Assembly: GCF_000090795.2 (NCBI RefSeq)
Contig: NW_003546362.1
Coordinates: 60,367-99,193 of the forward strand
Direction of reading: 5' to 3'
From: Amphimedon queenslandica
Taxonomy: Eukaryota > Porifera > Demospongiae > Haplosclerida > Niphatidae
DNA: 38,827 nt
Shown here: piece after piece, positions 22,801-30,970 of the stretch
Layout of the letters: each line of letters starts with the position of its first letter
Position numbering within the stretch: the first letter of the stretch is position 1
Program-made: the position numbers and the translations under genes
The notes under the pieces: model-generated
The model's database searches: none
What the model was told of the DNA's origin: nothing
The model's input: only the letters and a program-made list of their open reading frames with translations

Positions 22801-24922
22801 GCAGTGAATTTAACATGCTCCTTCCCATCAATGAATGCAGTGTGTCACCTAATGGAGAATTAGTTACATATGGTAACTTGTCAACAGCTATCAACATGAA
22901 AGGAGAAATGGTTCCACTTATAGCAACAAAGAAAGATCATAATGTTAACACTTGCATTTTCAGTCCAGATGGCCAACAGGTATTAGCTTATACATTTCAC
23001 CCTGATGGATTCTTTGAACTGATGAAGGAAGTTGGTTACTCTTTAGACTACACATTTAATCTTCAGTTGTGGGACATCAACAAATCATCTCATCACATCA
23101 TTCATTCTTTGAGGAAAAAAGAGATGCGTCCTCTTTGTGTTTGCTTCTCTTCTGATGGAACACATATATATTGTGGATACAGAAATGGTCGTGTTGTTCA
23201 ATTTGATGTCTCCTCACTAGAAGCTACTGCTATAATTTTTACCAATGGCCTCACTATTAAAAAAGGTTTGAACATGCATACTAATACTTTATATTTATGC
23301 ATCCACAGTAGCATGCCTTTGAATAAACTAATAAGCAAATTTACTTATCAATTATTTAGTTATGTTTATATTGTAAAGGTATTGTTGTTTTTAGTGTATA
23401 ATAATACTGTATTTTATTTTTAGAATTAGAAAAACTTGAGATTGATCAGTTTGAGGGTGTTGATGATCCAGTAATGACAGTCAACTGCTCCAATGATGGA
23501 CACTTTCTTATTGCGTGTACCAAAAACAATGGATTATTGGTCTGGGATGCAGCTGCCTTGGAATTCTTGTGTGCTCATAAAACAGAAAGTAATAAATCCT
23601 ATTTTATATCAGGTACATTCTCAAGTGATTGTAAGTACTTGGCAGCTGGTACAAGCAAAGGTACACTCAAAATATGGTCGATTAGGGAATTTGAATTTTC
23701 TTTGGAAATATCAGTTAATCCTGATGGTTCATTTAACCCATTAGTTAAATGCATATTTGATCAACATACAAATGTTTTATGTGTTATTGGTAACACAGCT
23801 AGGCTATATTCTTATGATGCACTTGTGCAAATGATGGCTGCTAAATCTACCTATGATGCAGTACATCTTAATCAGGCCAATGTATCTATTTTTGTACCAG
23901 ATGGAAAACATGCAATCACTTGTGGTGGTCACAATCTCTGCCTATGGAACGTTGCATTGTGTCAGTTAGTATCATCATCAAATGAATTGGATGGATATCT
24001 TGTTAGAATGTCATCTGATGGTAAAGTTCTTCTGTCATATGGAGACAGGTGTTTTATTGAAGTATGGGACATTGCCAATCTTAAAAAAACTAATGTTTTA
24101 TCACCTAATTATGAAGAGAGTATTATAAATCTACCATATGATCCAGATGGGTCTTCTGAAACTGACATATGCCACTGTGCAGTTTCTGTCAATGCTGAGC
24201 ATTGTATTGTTGTTGGTGGGACAGGTGAAGGAAGGCTTTTTGTTTGGCATGGAAGAAATTATGAGTTGCAGCAAGAGTTACATGCTCATGAAAGTTTGAT
24301 TACATTTATAGATTTTTCCCCAAATGGTGATTCGTTTGTATCTGCTGACAGCGATGGCATGATAATGATGTGGCAATTGGAATCGAATGATGCTCAGTTG
24401 ACATTTAATAATTTCCCTCTCTATGCTCATCAGGATAGTATAGAACAGGTTTGTTACTCTCCACAAGGTAAAAGGATAGCTTCATGCAGCATGGATAAAA
24501 ATGTACATCTTCACAATGGGTCAAACGGAGATTTAATTGCAAAATTAGAGGGTCACAAAACTGGCATCATGAGGGTCATTTTTTCATCTGATGGTTGCTA
24601 TGTTACCTCTGGTGATGAACATGGATCAATATTTGTATGGGATGGATTTACTGGAAAGCAAAAACAATGCCTTCAAAGCAAATCAAAAAAAATTGTTTTG
24701 GACCTTTTCTTTGTTGCAGCAGACAAGTACATATGCATTCGAGATACACATTCACAGTGTATTACAGTCTATGATGTTACTACTGGCTCAGAAGTTTCTT
24801 GTTTATTTTTTGATGCTGATATATTTGCACTTTCAGCTGCTACTTTCTGGAAAGATTCTTCATACCTTTTGTGCACATTGAAAAATGAAAGGGTCAAGTT
24901 TATCAAACTTTTAGAAGTTTAA
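19808..24922 (+). CDS. Coiled-coil, NACHT, WD40 repeat STAND protein (NLR-like)
   Basis: Four phase-matched exons: 19808-19966, 20012-20545, 21037-23265 and 23424-24922 (TAA), about 1470 aa; the 5' end is unresolved. The first two exons encode a long charged coiled coil (about 230 aa, such as MEEQLASTVSSLEETYREV). The third encodes a NACHT NTPase with P-loop GNPGMGKS (21198-21221), Walker B IIMIDALDECD (about 21492-21524) and a sensor-like IIATTRPDQ. Winged-helix-like sequence follows (VFHKSVLDWLL), then the first WD repeats. The last exon holds most blades (LFVWHGRNYE, MIMMWQLES, LEGHKTGIMRVIFSSDG); I see about 10-12 repeats, enough for one or two propellers. By family knowledge, WD40-NACHT proteins sense a ligand through the propeller and oligomerise through NACHT. 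The coiled coil would be the signalling or pairing arm in place of a Death-fold domain. A PHD finger may be fused at the N-terminus. The 490 bp intron at 20546-21036 holds nothing recognisable. Confidence 0.9.
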
Positions 24923-25060
24923 CTTTAGATAATGTAAACTTAAAAGCTTGAATTACAGTATTTAATTATAATTAATTTATTTACTATTTGTTGAAGCATT
25001 TAAACATTTTTGAGAATTACATAATTATTGTGCTACCAGCAAAATTTTATTATTCTTTAG

Positions 25061-25370
25061 TTCAGTAATGTAGGACTCCTTTCATGAGTCAACTTATCAG
25101 TTAGTGTACCATTAATGATTGAATGAGTCCCACTAGTGTCTTCTCTTTCCTCTCACATGAGTTTCTGTGGCAGAAGGTACCTAAATATATACACACTGAG
25201 TTCGTGATATCATTCTAAAAGCATATTTTTCTAATTACATTTATAATACATGTGTATGTTAGTAGGTCATAGGCACATGTACATGTAGGTGTAGGAATGA
25301 AATTTAAATTGAAGGAGGGCAATCCCACAAGTCATGCATGCACATTATAATGGAATGTGAATATCGGAAA
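25061..25370. repeat. Duplicated block, copy 2
   Basis: This begins TTAGTTCAGTAATGTAGGACT and includes CCTCTCACATGAGTTTCTGTGGCAGAAGGTACCT and TCCCACAAGTCATGCATGCACATTA, which match 15230-15840 in order and orientation. It lacks most of the AT-rich segment seen at about 15275-15570. The 3' tail of the NACHT gene (24923-25060) precedes it without any other feature. Confidence 0.75.
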
Positions 25371-25374
25371 TAAT

Positions 25375-25850
25375 AAAAAATCATTTTTCATCATTTTTGG
25401 AAAAATTGTTCAAACAGCTGGTCAAAACCCTGTACTACAGGGTCTTTGACCAAAAACATCTGTAAAAAACCAATTTTGATCTGAATTAGCAAAAAGTTTC
25501 TGCACAAAATTTACGTATACATGTATGTGTATAATTATGCATCAAAAACGTAATAAAAATTAAGAATAATTCCCCCAAATGATTTTTGGTGATATACATG
25601 TACATACCCTGTACTAAGTAACATGCTAGCATTATACTACATGTACATGTAAGTAGAAAATGTAATAAAAATTTGGAGTCATTTTGGACCAATTTTTAGA
25701 AAAAAAAACACAGGTATATTACAGAGTACTTTTCTAAAATTTAAAGATTTTAAATGATTTGAAAATTATTTGTTAGAAACAGCTGGAACTTTTTACATAG
25801 CATAAGGATATTAATACTGTAGAGCAGGAAATTTTGGAGGCATTTATATT
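25375..25850. repeat. Degenerate satellite units (about 2.5)
   Basis: Phrases typical of the dispersed satellite recur: CTGTACTACAGGGTCTTTGACC, AAAGTTTCTGCACAAAATTTACGTA, TATGCATCAAAAACGTAATAAAAAT and GGAACTTTTTACATAGCATAAGGATATTAATA. The copy mixes features of both satellite subfamilies (the 1-715 type and the 15870-17890 type) and decays towards 25850. Confidence 0.7.
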
Positions 25851-25953
25851 TGATGAATTTGCTAAATTTTGGTGATCGGTAAATTTTAAGCGGGCAAAGC
25901 TAACATTAATAGCTGCATTAATAGTCTGTGCTATGATAAAATTAATAGTTGAC

Positions 25954-26162
25954 CTTTAAATATTAGCATATGTGCTTCGATAGGAACTAGTAGCTCCAAA
26001 CTTTTCAAAAATAATAATTTTCAAGTTGCCAATGCTAGTGCTATCAGGATCCTCCAGTAATATATCATCTACCTTTGATCCTGTGACAATAAATAATAGA
26101 TACTGACTATTATTAATAGACTAACCATGACTGACATGAATGCTGATGGAGTTAGACATGAC
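25954..26162 (-). pseudogene. BAG1-like ubiquitin-like fragment, copy 2 (frameshifted)
   Basis: Two minus-strand exons are visible. 26126-26162 reads MSNSISIHVSHG from an ATG at 26159, with donor GTTAGT. 25954-26080 reads SKVDDILLEDPDSTSIGNLK and continues IIIFEKFG. After EKFG an insertion of a few bases changes the frame and a TAA follows, so the QKLIFKG end seen in the 35.3 kb copy is lost. The intron between the exons is almost identical to that of the 35.3 kb copy, so this is DNA-level duplication and not retroposition. Beta-grasp (UBL) identity is inferred from the STSIGDLK..I.EKFG pattern. Confidence 0.6.
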
Positions 26163-26567
26163 CTGAAAAAGACAAATCAACAAGTCCAATCACCTTATAT
26201 TAATAAAGTTCACAAAACACATAATGTCACTCAGTTGATACAATGCATGTTGTCATGTTCATGTATACATAATGTAGAGCAACATGTACAAGTATAGGAA
26301 CTGGCCATGGATTTGAGATTATTAACAAAGATAATGACCAGTCATTGTTGTTAATTTATAGCCAGCAACAGATTAAAAGAATCAGACAGATCGAAAGTAA
26401 AAAAGTAAACAAATTCCAGCTAGGATACAACAGCAGCAAATGCATAAACATACATGTTCATGTTAGAATGTTAATATCAAAGGATGTACTTTTTCATATT
26501 TTTGTGAGGAAAAGAAATCAAATGACACAGATATGTAAACGATCACATACATGATAATGGAAATGTA

Positions 26568-26685
26568 CTTCTCACACCCCAAAAAGGAATAATGAAAACT
26601 GATACTTTAGTGGGGTGGTATATATTAATTCATTACCAACCCACTAAAGTATCAATTTCAGTATTCCTTTTTGGGGCGGGAGAAG
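26568..26685. mobile_element. 118 bp palindromic MITE next to a receptor start codon
   Basis: The two halves are inverted copies: CTTCTCACACCCCAAAAAGG...ACTTTAGTGGG on the left and CCCACTAAAGT...CCTTTTTGGGGCGGGAGAAG on the right, with few mismatches over about 46 bp. The dinucleotide TA flanks both sides (26566-26567 and 26686-26687), as expected for Tc1/mariner-type insertion. The right end is 21 bp from the ATG at 26707, so the hairpin lies in the promoter or 5' UTR. The paralogue at 30971 lacks it. Confidence 0.8.
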
Positions 26686-26706
26686 TATTTTTATGTACTT
26701 GGTAGA

Positions 26707-29255
26707 ATGATGCTACCTAAAGTAGTTCTTGTCTCTCTCCTTTTTCTTGTTCTAATATATTCTGCTGCTGGTTTGGAGTGTAGGATCTATGTCAGTTCAT
26801 CTGATGGTATCGACAATACCTCTTGTTGGACTGGAGGAGTTCAAACACCTTGTGCTACTATTGATCTAGCTATACAAGGAACTGCTACTCTACAATACAA
26901 CTGTTCATCAGGTATCCTTATCAACCTGTCTCCTGGTACATATACACTAGACACTACTAGTCTACAGTTATTGAGGAATAATGTGAGTATTATTGGTATG
27001 AGGGATGGTAGTAGATGTGAAGAGGTTAGCATCATGTGTCTACATGTTTCCTCTTCTTCATATAACTGGTTGAAGTATATTGTATTTGAATGTGTTAGTC
27101 TTAACAATTGTAACAATGTTCCTGTTACATGTACTGAACCATCCTTTGATCTTACTACACACCATCAACTAGCACAAGAGATTTGCTCAAATCTGACTTT
27201 GAATGTTGAATTCATAAATCTTCCTTTACAATGCAGTGATATTGACTATGAAAGTTATTATTATAATGGAGTCTATCGATGCCAATATCCTAATGATTAC
27301 CAATACTGTCAATGCGAATATCCTCGATTTAAAATCCTCATTACTGATAACTGTAATGTGGAAACGTATGACTGGACAAGTAATCTCAAACTATATCTTA
27401 ACCACTCTTATTATTACAATGCAAGCATCCAATATAATTCATACCAGTATTATTACTATGAATTAGAAACATGTTTTGATAATAGTATTGTGTCTGGCCC
27501 AATTAAAACAACTGTATACATTGAAACACTTGGTATAATTAGCATTAATAAAACAGTAACAGTGAATGTGAGTGCTATGTGTGCTTCTGACTACCATTTA
27601 GTTGATGGGAAATGCATTTTCAATGATTGCATCAATCTACCGGTACATATTTGTAACAGCAATACTCTTAAATACAAACTTCCTTATAACTATGATAAAT
27701 ACCGGTATATGTACTACTATATAGATACTTCAATAGTCCATGCGGATAAGTGTTCATATTGCTATAATGAATCATGCTGTTATGACAACAGTACAGACCA
27801 ATGCTTATCAATTTGTACAAATGACACTGGAGTACCCATTAACAACTTAACCTGCATTAACTGTACAGAACCATCCAAATATGGTATTATGTTGTTTATT
27901 GGACTAGAGCTAATACCAATGACGCTCATTATAATAATAATAACAATATTCAATATACAACTAACCAATGGATCAATAAATGCTGTGGTATTCTATTCTC
28001 AATTGATAGCAATTATTCAATCTATAAATGGCCTCAACAGTACTAACCCCCTTATTGAAGATACAACTAATTTTTTTTCACAATAATACGACACCTAAGT
28101 GCTATACCTTGCTATATCTTCAATTTAGACTTCACTCCATTTCTATTTAATCAAATTCCAATATGTATATCACCTAATACGTCACCATTAGGAGCAATTT
28201 CCTGTTGGTATGCAATAGGATTCTATCCATTGCTCCTCCTCCTTTTACTCTATGTTTGGATAACATTGTATGATAAAGGTTTCAAGAGTGTAGTGTTGGT
28301 TACTAGACCATTTCATCGTTGCATGGCTCGTTTCTGGAGTATGACTGGCATTGAACCATCTTTTACTCACTCTATAGCATCAATATATATACTCTGCTTC
28401 ACTCAACTGACTGCCACTTCCTTTAAAATATTGTCTTTTGTCCCTTTCCATGCTATGTTTGCTTTTGATATAAATCAAGATTATTTTCATAAATGGCATG
28501 GGTTGGCCTGTTTCATTGCTATTATAGTTTTATTGTTTCTGATAATCCTACCAACACTTTGTATATTGTTTTATCCATTCAAACGGTTTCAAAAGTTATT
28601 GGATTGTTTACATCTAAGAAAACGACTACTAATATCACTGGCTGATGTGTTTACTGGTCCTTATAAGAATGGAACTGAGAATACTTTTGATTATCGCTTC
28701 ATGGCTGGACTAGGCCTACTGGCAAGAATAATAGTTTTAAGTCAGTTTATTATTGGCTACCAGCAGTACTATGTGTTTGCAGTCCCAATAGCTCTGAGTA
28801 TTAGTTCTTTTTTACTAGCAGCAGTAGTTCTAATATTCCGTACATTCTGCAAGAACATACACAACTTAAATGAATTCCTTACTTTGGCTTTGACTGGCAT
28901 ACCCAGTATTGTAATGTTTGTACACTTAAATGTACTTTTTGGTATCGTGTTGAGCTTCAATATTCTTGTTTTTGGTATAATAATACCAGTTTATATAATG
29001 TATCATTTGCGTAAAATTATAAAAGCTTGTCGTTACTATCACAAGAAGAGAGTTCCTGTGATTCTTATAGAGCAAGAACATGAAGAGGATGTTATATCAT
29101 TAGTGGATGATTGGGTTGCTGATTGTATGGAGAATCCACAAGAATATGATGAACGTCACGTTCCTGTTATACCTGATGATCCAATAGCAGAGAATAAACA
29201 ACCAGTTATTACTACAGCTCTTGAAGAATTGAAAAGACCACTGCTTGAATCTTAA
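26707..29255 (+). CDS. Beta-helix/Cys-rich multi-TM receptor, paralogue A, with one frame break
   Basis: Close paralogue of the 834 aa gene at 30971. The start is the Met-Met pair at 26707. A signal peptide (MMLPKVVLVSLLFLVLIYSA) is followed by a short pectin-lyase-like segment (SCWTGGVQTPCATIDLAIQG; NLSPGTYTL) and a Tyr/Cys-rich ectodomain. The membrane module has QLTNGSINAVVFYSQ and GPYKNGTE, and the tail ends EELKRPLLES. The first frame runs to a TAA at 28084-28086. The continuation is open in another frame from about 28071 (RHLSAIPCYIFNLDF) to 29255. The switch falls at a run of eight T (28071-28078); one more base there would match the intact paralogue frame. It could be a real inactivating mutation, a sequencing or assembly error in a homopolymer, or less likely a missed intron. 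The rest of the gene keeps its frame with no other stop, which favours a recent change or an artefact. Confidence 0.85.
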
Positions 29256-29444
29256 TATTCAAAAATAAAAATTTACTGCAATAATTAATTTGCATGTTTT
29301 TCCATTAAACAGCTGCTTTATTGTCTTTATGCTGCATTTTTGTTAGTAAAATATTTTCTCAAAGTTAATATAGTACAACTAAAGTACACAAGCAAATCAA
29401 AAAGGGTCTTGCATTGTAAGTATCTGTATATGTATCTAAAAAAT

Positions 29445-29600
29445 TATAAAAATAAACTTTTTTTGGTAATATTTGTCCCTTGGCCCAATTTTGAAACAAC
29501 TTTAAAAATTCATAAAAATCCAATTATGATCATAATCAGGTCAAATTTTCAGAATTTACATAAGAATTTTAATATAGCCAAACAGTAAAATTTTTATACA
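29445..29600. repeat. Single dispersed satellite unit
   Basis: CAACTTTAAAAATTCATAAAAATCCAATTATGATC and the following CAAATTTTCAG..ACATAAG match the unit of the 1-715 array, in the same orientation. It lies just after the 3' end of paralogue A. No gene is seen in 29256-30034. Confidence 0.7.
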
Positions 29601-29692
29601 TAATTCAGATTTTATGGTTCTCATTGCAACAAATACAGCTGCCATATTAAAGGTCATAGCCATTCATGGCATTACTCACATTTGAGTGTTGA

Positions 29693-29739
29693 CAATAATA
29701 ATAATAATAATAGTAATAATAATAATAATAATAATAATA
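29693..29739. repeat. (ATA)n microsatellite
   Basis: About 15 ATA/AAT triplets with one G interruption. Confidence 0.95.
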
Positions 29740-30034
29740 CTCATTAATGCTGTCTGTCAGTATTCTGTGGATTAGTTGTGACAGCTACCATACATCAGGT
29801 CAGTTATTATGGAATATGAACACTAGTATCTATGAACACATGATCCAACTAATGTGATACTGTACAAAGGTAAACATGATTAAAACCATAATCATGGGTT
29901 GGACTTTGGCTGGTTGAATGAAGAACTTAGTCTACAATGACAACATGTATAAATGAGAAATTACAATAGTTAGACACTAAGGATACTAGTTCTGTAATAC
30001 ATGTATAGCATTTAAGCATTCAATTAACCTTTTA

Positions 30035-30253
30035 ATGCATCACATGCCATTACTAAATTATGATCAAAACTATCCCAGTCAGATACAAAATTGTACTTCA
30101 GTCTGTGCTGCTCCTCCTGCACTAATTCCATCAACTAGTGATTCATCCAATAGTATTATTGCTCTAAGTGTGCTAGTGGGTATATTGTGTGGTTTACTAA
30201 CAATAAACAGTAACTGTTATTGTCTTTACTATAGAAGGAAACTTAAGTATTAA
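30035..30253 (+). CDS. Possible orphan transmembrane exon
   Basis: A frame that becomes convincing from about 30082 encodes NCTSVCAAPPALIPST, then a hydrophobic span (IIALSVLVGILCGLLT), then YCLYYRRKLKY and a stop. This looks like an extracellular linker, one TM helix and a basic stop-transfer, as in single-pass receptors such as RTKs. The likely acceptor is ATCCCAG near 30075; the 3' end could be a stop or a donor (GTAACC at 30255). I see no neighbouring exon that completes it, so it may be a receptor gene fragment left by duplication. Confidence 0.35.
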   Translation: MHHMPLLNYDQNYPSQIQNCTSVCAAPPALIPSTSDSSNSIIALSVLVGILCGLLTINSNCYCLYYRRKLKY

Positions 30254-30339
30254 GTAACCATTACGTCATAAATATACCATGTATTATACATGTACATGTA
30301 TTTATGCTATATAATATCACAGATGTACTATAAACTTAC

Positions 30340-30426
30340 TGTAGACATGATGATCATATTTGCTTCGAACTGTGAGAGGTGTTCTGTCAGTTTAGGAGTC
30401 TTCATAAGAATAGACACAAGCTTCTC
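30340..30426 (-). CDS. Candidate minus-strand coding exon, product unknown
   Basis: Open in one frame between an acceptor (CACCCCAG) and a strong donor (GTAAGT), reading EKLVSILMKTPKLTEHLSQF and on to MIIMST. An upstream acceptor (TTAGCAG) would extend it to 30450. The amphipathic composition and splice sites suggest a real exon; I do not recognise the protein. It could belong with the minus-strand exons at 34.2-34.9 kb, which would place paralogue B in an intron. Confidence 0.4.
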
Positions 30427-30970
30427 CTGGGGTGATGTTATCAAGATTAACTGCTAATAGATACTTTGTTTCATTATAATAATCCAATACATGATTGGTA
30501 CCACCAAAACCGGCAGTATAATAATTAATTAATAGGAATGTTTTGCCATAATTATACCAACACTGCTAATACTTCAGTTTACATAAATGCCTGAAAAGAG
30601 ATGCAGTATCTTTTTATTGTAAAACTGCACACAATGCAGGAGTATAGCAAAGGTACATGTTTTTCTTTGCATGCATCACACTACAAACACTGCATGTGAG
30701 ATTAGACAAGCAAAACACCCTGCTGAAATTATAAATTTTATTGGGACAAGCAGAAATACTATTTGTACAGTCAAGTATAGCAGGTAGTCTCTATATTAGT
30801 AGCTTTAATAGAGTTACAAATCATTTTGACATAATAGATTAATAAAAAAGCTAAATATAGTATCACATCACATGATCTCTAGTGGATATAATCTATACAT
30901 AGCTACAACTGACTCTTTACAAAGAGCCATAGCATAAATTACTAGCCCTTAAATTTGTACCTCAAGAGAA

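Noticed and set aside
26345-26554. 69-codon plus-strand frame
   Set aside because: No splice context, domain or start context; AT-rich chance frame.
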